Shown here one piece after another: positions 11,230-23,280 of a stretch of 64,000 bases of DNA. Position 1 is the stretch's first letter; each line of letters begins with the position of its first letter. Made by a program: the position numbers and the translations under genes. The notes beneath the pieces are model-generated. The model did no database searches. It was not told the DNA's origin and worked only from the letters and a program-made list of their open reading frames with translations. The DNA comes from Viola odorata (Eukaryota > Streptophyta > Magnoliopsida > Malpighiales > Violaceae), in NCBI GenBank assembly GCA_963691705.1, contig OY829537.1, forward strand, positions 42,225,514 to 42,289,513, in the 5' to 3' direction.

Positions 11230-12416
11230 CATTTGAGAGGGAAACTATGAGACTGAGAGTGAAGGTGAGAAGAATGATGGTGACAATGGTGAGGAAGAAG
11301 AGGAGGCAGAGAGTAGTGAGGAAGAGATAACCACAGCCGCGGCAATGACCTTTGTTGTGAGGCGAAGTATGAGTGCTCAATCCAAGGTTAAGGCCGCGTG
11401 TGAAGAACAAAGAGAAAATCTTTTCCACTACCGGTGCGAGATCAATGGTGAGTTTTCCTCACTAATTGTGCACAATGGAAGTGTTGTGGATACGACAAGC
11501 CACCTCTTGATAACATTGTTTGTCAATATTATCGCACCCTAAACCTTATTCCTTGCATTGGTTCAATGAAAAAGGTGAAGTGAAAGTGAAAGAACAAGTT
11601 CATGTTGCTTTTAAGTTGGGTAGCTATGAAGATGAGAGGTTGTGTGATATGGTTTCCATGGATGCGAGCCACCTTATTCTCGGCCGCCTATGATAGTTTA
11701 ACAGATGGGTGATACATGATGGCCGTACCAACAAGCTTCACCTTACTCAGTTAGGAAAGAAGTTCAACATCCTCCCACTCTCACCCGCGTAAGTCCAAGA
11801 CTACCAAATGCCCATGAAAAAGGCGAGTGCCGAGTATCAATTAATGACAAAAATGAAGGCAAAGAGTGGGGAGAAAAATGAGAGCCGAGAGAAAACACGC
11901 CATGAAAAAGGTAAGCATGGTACTTTGAGCGAGAGTGAGCTTGCCACGCAAGAAAAGAAAAGAGAGATGAAAGTAAGAAAGGAGTGGAATACATGCCATG
12001 ACAAAAGCAAGCATGGTAGAGAGAGTGTGTACTATCAATTCAAGCTACCTACTATTTGTTATTGTGTGTTTTCTCCCATTGTGTTTGTGTTCAACGTTCA
12101 ACGCCAAGTTCCTCCGTTCGTTACATCTTCATCCGCATCACATGGTAACTTCCTTCTTGGTTTATGTCTTTCTCTGTTTCCTTTCTGCTGCAACATTTGT
12201 GTCTTGCCTTCAATGTGTATCGTCTTTTCCTTATTCAGTTGTGTGTGAAACTTCCGTGGCTAGATCCTCTAAAGGCTCCATACCTTACGACATCCTCAAA
12301 GCTAGCCATAGCGTATCACCGAGCCAACCAAGAAGATTTTTATCTAATATTCACTATTTTAAGTGCCACGGAAGAGTACACATCTCTTTCGAGTGTCTAA
12401 ACCGCTGAGTAACTAT
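11230..12416 (+). repeat. Array unit 6 (type A)
   Basis: Type-A unit nearly identical to unit 5, with small differences near 11699 and 11726. Confidence 0.9.
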
Positions 12417-13603
12417 CATTTGAGAGGGAAACTATGAGACTGAGAGTGAAGGTGAGAAGAATGATGGTGACAATGGTGAGGAAGAAGAGGAGGCAGAGAG
12501 TAGTGAGGAAGAGATAACCACAGCCGCGGCAATGACCTTTGTTGTGAGGCGAAGTATGAGTGCTCAATCCAAGGTTAAGGCCGCGTGTGAAGAACAAAGA
12601 GAAAATCTTTTCCACTACCGGTGCGAGATCAATGGTGAGTTTTCCTCACTAATTGTGCACAATGGAAGTGTTGTGGATACGACAAGCCACCTCTTGATAA
12701 CATTGTTTGTCAATATTGTCGCACCCTAAACCTTATTCCTTGCATTGGTTCAATGAAAAAGGTGAAGTGAAAGTGAAAGAACAAGTTCATGTTGCTTTTA
12801 AGTTGGGTAGCTATGAAGATGAGAGGTTGTGTGATATGGTTTCCATGGATGCGAGCCACCTTATTCTCGGCCGCCTATGATAGTTTGACAGATGGGTGAT
12901 ACATGATGACCGCACCAACAAGCTTCACCTTACTCAGCTAGGAAAGAAGTTCAACATCCTCCCACTCTCACCCGCGTAAGTCCAAGACCACCAAATGCCC
13001 ATGAAAAAGGCGAGTGCCGAGTATCAATTAATGACAAAAATGAAGGGAAAGAGTGGGGAGAAAAATGAGAGCCGAGAGAAAACACGCCATGAAAAAAGTA
13101 AGCGTGGTACTTTGAGCGAGTGTGAGCTTGCCACGCAAGAAAAGAAAAGAGAGATGAAAGTAAGAAAGGAGTGGAATACATGCCATGACAAAAGCAAGCA
13201 TGGTAGAGAGAGTGTGTACTATCAATTCAAGCTACCTACTATTTGTTATTGTGTGTTTTCTCCCATTGTGTTTGTGTTCAACGTTCAACGCCAAGTTCCT
13301 CCGTTCGTTACATCTTCATCTGCATCACATGGTAACTTCCTTCTTGGTTTATGTCTTTCTCTGTTTCCTTTCTGCTGTAACATTTGTGTCTTGCCTTCAA
13401 TGTGTATCCTCTTTTCCTTGTTCAGTTGTGTGTGAAACTTCCGTGGCTAGATCCTCTATAGGCTCCATACCTTACGACTTCCTCAAAGCTAGTCGTAGCG
13501 TATCACCGAGCCAACCAAGAAGATTTTTATCTAATATTGACTATTTTAAGTGCCACGGAAGAGTACACATCTCTTTCGAGTGTCTAAACCGCTGAGTAAC
13601 TGT
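12417..13603 (+). repeat. Array unit 7 (type A to B transition)
   Basis: It starts with type-A markers, while its spacer and 3' part carry type-B variants (for example GTAAGCGTGG). It matches unit 2 in position within the 5805-bp higher-order copy. Confidence 0.9.
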
Positions 13604-14790
13604 CATTCGAGAGGGAAACTATGAGACTGAGAGTGAAGGTGAGATGAATGATGGTGAGAATGGTGAGGAAGAAGAGGAGGCAGAGAGTAGTGAGGAAGAG
13701 ATAAGCCCAGCCGCGGCAATGACCTTTGTTGTGAGGCGAAGTATGAGTGCTCAATCCAAGGTTAAGGTCGCGTGTGAAGAACAAAGAGAAAATCTTTTCC
13801 ACTACCGGTGCGAGATCAATGGTGAGTTTTCCTCACTAATTGTGCACAATGGAAGTGTTGTGGATACAACAAGCCACCTCTTGATAACATTGTTTGCCAA
13901 TATTATCGCACCCTAAACCTTATTCCTTGCATTGGTTCAATGACAAACGTGAAGTGAAAGTGAAAGAACAAGTTCATGTTGCTTTTAAGTTGGGTAGCTA
14001 TGAAGATGAGAGGTTGTGTGATATGGTTTCCATGGATGCGAGCCACCATATTCTCGGCCGCCTATGATAGTTTGACAGATGGGTGATACATGATGGCCGC
14101 ACCAACAAGCTTCACCTTACTCAGCTAGGAAAGAAGTTCAACATCCTCCCACTCTCACCCGCGTAAGTCCAAGAGCACCAAATGCCCATGAAAAAGGCGA
14201 GTGCCGAGTATCAATTAATGACAAAAATGAAGGGAAAGAGTGGGGAGAAAAATGAGAGCCGAGAGAAAACACGCCATGAAAAAAGTAAGCGTGGTACTTT
14301 GAGCGAGTGTGAGCTTGCCACGCAAGAAAAGAAAAGAGAGATGAAAGTAAGAAAGGAGTTGAATACATGTCATGACAAAAGCAAGCATGGTAGAGAGAGT
14401 GTGTACTATCAATTCAAGCTACCTACTGTTTGTTATTGTGTGTTTTCTCCCATTGTGTTTGTGTTCAACGTTCAACGCCATGTTCCTCCGTTCGTTACAT
14501 CTTCATCCGCATCACATGGTAACTTCCTTCTTGGTTTATGTCTTTCTCTGTTTCCTTTCTGCTGCAACATTCGTGTCTTGTCTTCAATGTGTATCGTCTT
14601 TTCTTTGTTCAGTTGTGTGTGAAACTTCCATGGCTAGATCCTCTAAAGGCTCCATACCTTACGACTTCCTCAAATCTAGCTGCAGCGTATCACCGAGCCA
14701 ACCAAGAAGATTTTAATCTAATATTCACTATTTTAAGTGCCACGGAAGAGTACACATCTCTTTCAAGTGTCTAAACCGCTGAGTAACTGT
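13604..14790 (+). repeat. Array unit 8 (type B)
   Basis: Type-B unit, the counterpart of unit 3 at +5805 bp. Confidence 0.9.
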
Positions 14791-16439
14791 CATTCGAGAG
14801 GGAAACTATGAGACTGAGTGTGAAGGTGAGATGAATGATGGTGAGAATGGTGAGGAAGAAGAGGAGGCAGAGAGTAGTGAGGAAGAGATAAGCCCAGCCG
14901 CGGCAATGACCTTTGTTGTGAGGCGAAGTATGAGTGCTCAATCCAAGGTTAAGGCCGCGTGTGAAGAACAAAGAGAAAATCTTTTCCACTACCGGTGCGA
15001 GATCAATGGTGAGTTTTCCTCACTAATTGTGCACAATGGAAGTGTTGTGGATACTACAAGCCACCTCTTGATAACATTGTTTGCCAATATTATCGCACCC
15101 TAAACCTTATTCCTTGCATTGGTTCAATGACAAAGGTGAAGTGAAAGTGAAAGAACAAGTTCATGTTGCTTTTACGTTGGGTAGCTATGAAGATGAGAGG
15201 TTGTGTGATATGGTTTCCATGGATGCGAGCCACCTTATTCTCGGCCGCCTATGATAGTTTGACAGATGGGTGATACATGATGGCCGCACCAACAAGCTTC
15301 ACCTTACTCAGCTAGGACAGAAGTTCAACATCCTCCCACTTTCACCCGCGCAAGTCTAAAAGCACCAAATGCGCATGAAAACAGCGAGTGCCAAGTATCA
15401 ATTAATGACAAAAATGAAGGGAAAAAGTGGGGAGAAAAATGAGAGCCGAGAGAAAACATTCCATGAAAAAAGTAAGCATGGTAGTTTGAAGAGTGAGCTT
15501 GCCATGCAAGAAAAGAAAAGAGAGATGAAAGTAAGAAAGGAGTTGAATACACGCCATGACAAAACCAAGCATGGTAGAGAGAGGGAGCCTAAACACTTGA
15601 GTGTATTAGGGAGGGGAAAGGATGTTTGACAGATGGGTGACAAAGTGTGTCTTGTGCTTTCGTACAAGGCGCATTATTTAAATATTGCGAGCCACCATAT
15701 TCTCGGCCGCCTATGATAGTTTGACAGATGGGTGATACATGATGGCCGCACCAACAAGCTTCACCTTACTCAGCTAGGAAAGAAGTTCAACATCCTCCCA
15801 CTCTCACCCGCGTAAGTCCAAGAGCACCAAATGCCCATGAAAAAGGCGAGTGCCGAGTATCAATTAATGACAAAAATGAAGGGAAAGAGTGGGGAGAAAA
15901 ATGAGAGCCGAGAGAAAACACGCCATGAAAAAAGTAAGCGTGGTACTTTGAGCGAGTGTGAGCTTGCCACGCAAGAAAAGAAAAGAGAGATGAAAGTAAG
16001 AAAGGAGTTGAATACATGTCATGACAAAAGCAAGCATGGTAGAGAGAGTGTGTACTATCAATTCAAGCTACCTACTGTTTGTTATTGTGTGTTTTCTCCC
16101 ATTGTGTTTGTGTTCAACGTTCAACGCCATGTTCCTCCGTTCGTTACATCTTCATCCGCATCACATGGTAACTTCCTTCTTGGTTTATGTTTTTCTCTGT
16201 TTCCTTTCTGCTGCAACATTCGTGTCTTGTCTTCAATGTGTATCGTCTTTTCTTTGTTCAGTTGTGTGTGAAACTTCCATGGCTAGATCCTCTAAAGGCT
16301 CCATACCTTACGACTTCCTCAAATCTAGCTGCAGCGTATCACCGAGCCAACCAAGAAGATTTTAATCTAATATTGACTATTTTAAGTGCCACGGAAGAGT
16401 ACACATCTCTTTCAAGTGTCTAAACCGCTGAGTAACTGT
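14791..16439 (+). repeat. Array unit 9 (1649-bp composite)
   Basis: A type-B unit enlarged by 462 bp. After the protease the spacer is a pol-proximal variant (about 15353-15680), containing the AAACACTTGAGTG and CAAAGTGTGTC sequences otherwise found only beside pol at 18890-18990. It then jumps back to the protease tail at about 15690. A patch of about 16 bp (TTTGACAGATGGGTGA, near 15625) sits at an internal junction. Confidence 0.9.
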
Positions 16440-18088
16440 CATTCGAGAGGGAAACTATGAGACTGAGTGTGAAGGTGAGATGAATGATGATGAGAATGGT
16501 GAGGAAGAAGAGGAGGCAGAGAGTAGTGAGGAAGAGATAAGCCCAGCAGCGGCAATGACCTTTGTTGTGAGGCGAAGTATGAGTGCTCAATCCAAGGTTA
16601 AGGTCGCGTGTGAAGAACAAAGAGAAAATCTTTTCCACTACCGGTGCGAGATCAATGGTGAGTTTTCCTCACTAATTGTGCACAATGGAAGTGTTGTGGA
16701 TACGACAAGCCACCTCTTGATAACATTGTTTGCCAATATTATCGCACCCTAAACCTTATTCCTTGCATTGGTTCAATGACAAAGGTGAAGTGAAAGTGAA
16801 AGAACAAGTTCATGTTGCTTTTACGTTGGGTAGCTATGAAGATGAGAGGTTGTGTGATATGGTTTCCATGGATGCGAGCCACCTTATTCTCGGCCGCCTA
16901 TGATAGTTTGACAGATGGGTGATACATGATGGCCGCACCAACAAGCTTCACCTTACTCAGCTAGGAAAGAAGTTCAATATCCTCCCACTTTCACCCGCGC
17001 AAGTCTAAAAGCACCAAATGCGCATGAAAACAGCGAGTGCCAAGTATCAATTAATGACAAAAATGAAGGGAAAAAGTGGGGAGAAAAATGAGAGCCGAGA
17101 GAAAACATTCCATGAAAAAAGTAAGCATGGTAGTTTGAAGAGTGAGCTTGCCATGCACGAAAAGAAAAGAGAGATGAAAGTAAGAAAGGAGTTGAATACA
17201 CGCCATGACAAAACCAAGCATGGTAGAGAGAGGGAGCCTAAACACTTGAGTGTATTAGGGAGGGGAAAGGATGTTTGACAGATGGGTGACAAAGTGTGTC
17301 TTGTGCTTTCGTACAAGGCGCATTATTTAAATATTGCGAGCCACCATATTCTCGGCCGCCTATGATAATTTGACAGATGGGTGATATATGATGGCCGCAC
17401 CAACAAGCTTCACCTTACTCAGCTAGGAAAGAAGTTCAACATCCTCCCACTCTCACCCGCGTAAGTCCAAGAGCACCAAATGCCCATGAAAAAGGCGAGT
17501 GCCGAGCATCAATTAATGACAAAAATGAAAGGAAAGAGTGGGGAGAAAAATGAGTGCCGAGAGAAAACACGCCATGAAAAAAGTAAGCATGGTACTTTGA
17601 GCCAGAGTGAGCTTGCCACGCAAGAAAAGAAAAGAGAGATGAAAGTAAGAAAGGAGTTGAATACATGCCATGACAAAAGCAAGCATGGTAGAGAGAGTGT
17701 ATACTATCAATTCAAGCTACCTACTGTTTGTTATTGTGTGTTTTCTCCCATTGTGTTTGTGTTCAACGTTCAATGCCAAGTTCCTCCGTTCGTTACATCT
17801 TCATCCGCATCACATGGTAACTTCCTTCTTGGTTTATGTCTTTCTTTATTTCCTTTCTGCTGCAACATTCGTGTCTTGTCTTCAATGTGTATCATCTTTT
17901 CTTTGTTCAGGTGTGTGTGAAACTTCCGTGGCTAGATCCTCTAAATGCTCCATACCTTACGACTTCCTCAAAGCTAGCCGTAGTGTATCACCGAGCCAAC
18001 CAAGAAGATTTTTATCTAATATTGACTATTTTAAGTGCCACGGAAGAGCACACATCTCTTTCGAGTGTCTAAACCGCTGAGTAACTGT
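16440..18088 (+). repeat. Array unit 10 (1649-bp composite)
   Basis: Second copy of the composite unit with the same junctions and the same 16-bp patch (near 17272), so the rearranged unit was itself duplicated. Confidence 0.9.
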
Positions 18089-18880
18089 CATTCGAGAGGG
18101 AAACTATGAGACTGAGAGTGAAGGTGAGATGAATGTTGGTGAGAATGGTGAGGAAGAAGAGGAGGCAGAGAGTAGTGAGGAAGAGATAAGCCCAGCTGCG
18201 GCAATGACCTTTGTTGTGAGGTGAAGTATGAGTGCTCAATCCAAGGTTAAGGCCGCGTGTGAAGAACAAAGAAAAAATCGTTTCCACTACCGGTGCGTGA
18301 TCAATGGTGAGTTTTCCTCACTAATTGTGCACAATGGAAGTGTTGTGGATACGACAAGCCATCTCTTGATAACATTGATTGCCTATATTATCGCACCCTA
18401 AACCTTATTCCTTGCATTGGTTCAATGACAAAGGTGAAGTGAAAGTGAAAGAACAAGTTCATGTTGCTTTTAAGTTGGGTAGTTATGTAGATGAGAGGTT
18501 GTGTGATATGGTTTCCATGGATGAGAGCCACCTTATTCTCGGCCGTCTATGATAGTTTGATAGATGGGTGATACATGATGGCTGCACCAACAAGCTTCAC
18601 CTTACTCACCTAGGAAAGAAGTTCAACATCCTCCCACTCTCACCCGCGCAAGTCTAAAAGCACCAAATGCGCATGAAAACAGCGAGTGCCAAGTATCAAT
18701 TAATGACAAAAATGAAGGGAAAAAGTGGGGAGAAAAATGAGAGCCGAGAGAAAACATTCCATGAAAAAAGTAAGCATGGTACTTTGAAGAGTGAGCTTGC
18801 CATGCAAGAAAAGAAAAGAGAGATGAAAGTAAGAAAGGAGTTGAATACACGCCATGACAAAACCAAGCATGGTAGAGAGA
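18089..18880 (+). repeat. Array unit 11 (partial, joins pol)
   Basis: The last unit has the pol-proximal spacer variant and reads on into RT rather than into the T/C-rich segment. It is the likely founder arrangement of the protease/spacer region. Confidence 0.85.
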
Positions 18881-19780
18881 GGGAGCCTAAACACTTGAGT
18901 GTATTAGGGAGGGGAAAGGATGTGAGACAAGATGTTTTGGCTAACAAAGTGTGTCTTGTGCTTTCGTACAAAGCGCATTATTTAAATATTGCTGCTAACT
19001 TCCATTCTTCTCTATCTAGTCAAATTGTTTCACTCTTGCAGGAATATAAGGATGTGTTCCCTATCCAGATGCCGAGTTGCCTCTCTCCTATCCGCGAAAT
19101 AGAGCACAAGATTGATTTGGTGCCCGACACGGCCTTGCCTAATATGCCAGCCTATCGATGCAATCCTGAGGAGACAAAGGAACTACAAAGGAAAGTTGAT
19201 GAGTTAATGAGCAAGGGATTCATTAGGGAAAGTATGTCCCCTTGTGGGGTGCTTGTTTTTCCAGTGCCCAAGAAGGATGTGTGTTGATTGCCGAGCCATC
19301 AACAAGATCACCGTGAGGTGTCGACACCCTATACAGCGCCTTGATGACATTCTTGATAAGTTAAGCGGGAGTAATGTGTACTTCAAAATTGATCTCATGA
19401 GTGGCTACCACTAAATACGAATGCATGAAGGTGATGAGTGGAAAATCACTTTCAAAACTAAGCACGATATGTACGAATGGATGGTAATGCCATTCGGTAT
19501 ATCCAATACTCCTAGCACATTTATAAGACTAATGCACTATGTCTTGCGTGAATTCATTAGAAAATATGTTATTGTTTATTTTGATGATATCCTCGTATAT
19601 AGCCCTTTTCTTAATGAGCATGTTCTACATTTGCGCACCATACTTGACACCTTGCGCACACACCAACTATATGCGAAGCTCATTAAATGTGAATGTTGTT
19701 TGGACCGTGTACACTTTCTTGGCTTTGTTACAAGTGTAGATGGTGTACAAGTTGATGAAGACAAGGTGAAGGCCACTTGA
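18881..19780 (+). pseudogene. Ty3/gypsy RT of element B
   Basis: The RT leader ([37 protein letters not shown]) is open to 19287. Loss of a few bases at about 19277 shifts the frame, and the palm continues as [21 protein letters not shown] (a stop replaces the next Gln, about 19414), MPFGISNTPSTF and VYFDDILVY (about 19576-19602). Both palm Asp blocks are present. A stop at 19778-19780 interrupts the thumb. It continues directly from the last array unit, so this is the pol of the array's parent element. Confidence 0.88.
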
Positions 19781-20340
19781 GAGTGGCCAAGCCCCAAGAA
19801 TGCTAGTAAGGTGCAGTCTTTCCATGGCTTGACAAGTTTCTACCGCCACTTTGTGCCTAACTTCTCCACAATAGTTGCGCCACTCAATGAACTTACCAAG
19901 AAGAATGTGGCTTTTGAGTGGGGAGATAGGAAAGTCGCGGCATTCAAGGAGCTTAAGGAGAGACTCATGCGGTCACCCGTGCTCGCCCTACCGGACTTCA
20001 CCAAAGTATTTAAGCTCGAGTGTGATGCCAACGACATTGCCATCGGGGTTGTTCTAACCCAAGAAAGTCTTCCTATTGCCTACTTTAGTGAGAAGTTAAA
20101 TGGTACACAACTCAACTACTCTACATATGACCAAGAACTCTATGCCTTGATGAGAGCGCTTATGGTGAGGGAGCATTACTTGTTGTTAAATCAGTTTGTC
20201 ATCTATACGGACCACTTCAGAATGAAGTCTCTTCAAGACCAAGCGAGCTAAACAAAAGACATGGCAAGTGGATGGAGTTCATTGAGGCGTTCCCATACAC
20301 CATCAAATATAAATAAGCAAGGAGAATGTAGTCGCCGATG
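19781..20340 (+). pseudogene. RNase H of element B
   Basis: The frame shows the connection FHGLTSFYRHFVPNF, then RNase H blocks [24 protein letters not shown] and IYTDHF. A TAA at about 20249 with a frameshift breaks it before the [14 protein letters not shown] end, which is visible in another frame at about 20267-20310. Confidence 0.85.
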
Positions 20341-21587
20341 ACCTCATAAGAAGGTACGCTCTCTTAAACTCTCTTGATGCTCAAATCTTTAGCTTCTCCC
20401 AGTTGATTGAGTTGTATGAAAATGATGAGGACGTCCGAGACATCTATGTTGCATGCGCACGCGGACAACACTTGCATTTCTTTTGGCGTGACAAGTTTTT
20501 GTTTAAACATGATAGACTTTGCATACCACGTTCTAGCATTAGAGAGTTTCTTATTTTGGAAGCTCATTGCAAAGCTTTAAGTGGACATTTTGGTATTACT
20601 AAAACCTTTCATGCTCTTAAATCACATTTCTTTTGGCCAAGAATTCAAGTTGATGTGATTAAAATTGTGAACCGATACATTGTGTGCAAGAAAGCAAAAT
20701 CTACATCTAAGCATCATGCGGTTTACATGCCCCTCCCTGTTGCTCAACACCCATGGGTAGATTTATCTATGGATTTTGTTTTAGGCTTGCCTCAATCTAG
20801 ACATGGTAATGACTATCTTTGTTGTGGTTGATTGTTTCTAAAAAATGGCACATTTTATACCATGCGCTAAAATACATGATGCCATCCACATTGCACATTT
20901 ATTTTTCCAACATGTTGTGCGTATACATGGCATGCCTAAAAGCGTTGTGAGCTATAGGGACACTAAGTTTTTAAGCCACTTTTGGTGGACTCTATGGGCG
21001 AATTAGGTACTAAACTCCTCTTCTCCACCACTTGTCAGCCTCAAACGAATGGACAAACAGAGGTGGTGAATAGGAATTTAGGGTCACTATTTTGGTTAAT
21101 GGTTACTAAACATGGAGTAAAATGGGAAGATTGCCTTGTATTCATTAAATTTGCATATAATCATGCGCACCATTCTTCCATTGGATTTTCTCCCTTTGAG
21201 GTGGTCTACGGGTTCAAACCCTTAACCCCTCTTGATCTTTTACCTTTGCCCATGAGTTCTCTTAAGTGTGTAGATGGGAATGTCAAGGGCGAGGAAGTAA
21301 AGAAACTCCAAGAGTAAGTCCGTAAGAATATCGAGAGCATGAATGAGCACGAGTCTGCCAAGGGCAACAAAGCCAAAATGCCTACCTCCTTCGAGCTCGG
21401 ACAATGGGTGTGGCTCCATTGGCGCAAGGACCGGTTTCCTAATCAAAGGCAAAACAAACTAAGCCCTCGAGGCGATGGCCCTTTCCAAGTCCTCCACCAC
21501 GTCAACGCCAACACTTATGTGCTAGACCTTTCACATAAGTATGGCTCTATAAGCAACACATTCCATGTTAATGACTTATCTCTTTGA
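20341..21587 (+). pseudogene. Integrase of element B
   Basis: The zinc-binding region (EAHCKALSGHFG ... IVCKKAKS, about 20560-20700) keeps both His, but the first Cys of the CxxC pair is Tyr. The core has WVDLSMDF (first Asp). The second Asp block normally SDRD reads SYRDTKF (about 20948-20970), so a catalytic Asp is Tyr. GQTEVVNR keeps the Glu. Stops or frameshifts occur at 20830, near 20985 and at 21315. The C-terminal GPFQVLHHVN and FHVNDLSL blocks are present; no chromodomain follows. Confidence 0.85.
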
Positions 21588-21847
21588 CATGTAGGAACCG
21601 TGGGCTCTCAAGAAATGGATTCGAGGGTGAATCCTTTCAAAGAAGGAGAAGATGATGCGTTTATAGCCCCGCCTAACCTAGAGACTGAGGACACCATGCC
21701 ACAAGGTCCAATCACTCGTAGCATGGGCAAGAAGCTCACACTTTAGATTGAGGCCATAATGACCCAAGAGGCTCCCCAAGTCGAGGACCGGACCTTGATG
21801 CTTATCGCACATCATGCTGAGGCCCACAAGGTTTTCACACATTCACC
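21588..21847 (+). pseudogene. pol C-terminal tail overlapping a truncated LTR start
   Basis: The tail reads NPFKEGEDD, PITRSMGKKLTL (then a stop) and TLMLIAHH, matching the tails beside the LTRs at 26580 and 35010. By comparison the LTR should start near 21653 (TGATGCG). Only about 190 bp of LTR-like sequence is present before it switches to a gag start. Confidence 0.65.
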
Positions 21848-22180
21848 ATGTCGCAAGAAAGTGTAGTAGGAAACAGTTAGGCAAGTCCGATGAGGCAAAC
21901 AACCCCTTGTTGACCAAGATTGAAGCAATGGAGCGTGACCAAGTCGAATTGAGGGCCGATTTGAGGGCCATCTTCTAAACCTTTATGCTAGCACAAGGCA
22001 AGCCGACCAAGGCTTCCATATGTCCTCTACCCCCTCAAACCCTACCTCCTAAGCCTCATGATGAGCCTAACAAAGGCCTTGTCACTTGCGAGACCGAGGA
22101 GAAGGGTTATGATAGCGATGACGGCGATGATGATCACAAAAGGGTAGCCGACTGAGGCTTTCCTAATGTTCTTACTATGG
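21848..22180 (+). pseudogene. gag N-terminal fragment
   Basis: It is homologous to 28596-28860 in element C: both begin ATGTC...GAAAGTGTNGTA and share a FMLAQGKPT block, DEPNK.LVTCETE and KRVA(D/N) followed by a stop. In-frame stops make it non-coding. It follows the pol tail with no complete LTR or leader between, and it changes into Athila-like RT near 22180. Confidence 0.65.
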
Positions 22181-23280
22181 GATGCCGAGGCACGACAGTT
22201 CTATTGGAGAGTTTGTATCGACTACCGTAGGTTGAACACTGCCATTAGGAAGGATCACTTACCTCTCCCGTTCATTGACCAGATGTTGGAGCGTCTCGCG
22301 GGCAAGACGCACTATTGTTGTTTGGATGGGTACTTCGATTTCCACCAAATTCTAGTGGAGCTCGAAGATCAAGAGAAGACTACCTTCACCTGACCCTTCG
22401 GTACCTTTGCATATAGACAGATGCCATGCGGTCTTTGCAATGCCCCCAGCCACCTTCGAATGGTGCATGGTTAGTATCTTCTCCGAATTCCTTGAGAACG
22501 ACATTGAGGTATTTATGAACGATTTTACTATTTACGGTGACTCCTTTCATGAATGTCAAGCCAATTTAAAGAAAATTTTACAATGTTGTGTTAATACTAT
22601 CCTTGTTCTGTATTTTGAAAGATGTCACTTCATGGTAGATCAAGGCCTCGTCCTAGGCCATATCGTTTCCCAGAAAGGTATTGAGGTCGACAAGGCCAAA
22701 TTAGAGGTCATAGAGTCTTTGCCTTACCCCACTTGTATAAGCGAGGTGCGCTCCTTTCTTGGCCATGCAGGTTTTTACAGGCAGTTCATCAAGGATTTCG
22801 TCAAGATCACGTAGCCCATGTTCAAGCTCCTGCTTAAGGACGTTGACATTGTTTTTTATGCCAATTGCAAGAGCGTGTTCGATACTCTTTAGGAGAAACT
22901 AGTCTCGGCGCCTATCATTCGGGCACCTAACTGGGATCTCCTATTCGAGATCATGTGCGATGCTAGTAACACTACAATAGGAGCCATCCTAGGGCAGTAG
23001 AAAGATATATGTGATCTATTATGCCTTGATGCTCCTAGACAATGCACAGTGGAACTGCACAACCATAAAAAAAGAACTACTTGCAGTTGTGAAGACCTTG
23101 GATAAATTTAGACAGTATCTTTTAGGCACTAAAGTCATTGTTTATTCTGACCATAAAACTCTACAGTGCCTCATTAGGTGGATCCTCTTACTCCAAGAAT
23201 TCGACATTGATATCAAGGATAAAGAGAGGAGATGAGAACTTGGTTGCATATCACCTTAGTCGACTGCCTCTTAAGGAATA
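22181..23280 (+). pseudogene. Athila-like (Ty3/gypsy, Tat/Athila branch) RT-RNase H
   Basis: The blocks WRVCIDYRRLNTA, DHLPLPFIDQMLERLAG, LDGY, FGTFAYRQMPCGLCNAPATF, GHIVSQKGIEVDKAK, VRSFLGHAGFYRQFIKDF and IMCDAS are characteristic of the Athila branch. The catalytic FMDD box reads FMND (about 22512-22526). Stops (for example at 22392 and 22812) and frameshifts between 22390 and 23235 break it. It has no relation to the gypsy lineage around it. Confidence 0.88.

Larger units (their letters stand above)
5425..18880 (+). repeat. Tandem array of a 1187-bp gag/protease-derived unit
   Basis: Using the landmark CATTTGAGAGGG/CATTCGAGAGGG as phase, units start at 5425, 6612, 7799, 8986, 10043, 11230, 12417, 13604, 14791, 16440 and 18089. 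Spacing is 1187 bp except 1057 (unit 4) and 1649 (units 9 and 10). Each unit reads an acidic gag tail, a decayed protease, the HEKSKHG spacer, a roughly 230-bp T/C-rich segment of unknown origin and a gag C-terminus with a decayed zinc knuckle. Two sequence types, A and B, alternate in blocks. The last unit continues into pol at about 18880, so the array grew inside a gypsy element. It has the form of a young satellite. Confidence 0.95.

Noticed and set aside
5425..18880. Repeated 146-aa, 136-aa and minus-strand 65-76-aa frames in each unit, first taken as a conserved small-protein family
   Set aside because: They recur because the DNA unit is repeated. They cross from retroelement spacer into non-homologous DNA and several are antisense to protease or gag.
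5425..18880. CRISPR-like or rDNA-like array
   Set aside because: The period is 1187 bp with no short direct repeats and unique spacers, no rRNA similarity is seen, and the unit is retroelement coding DNA.
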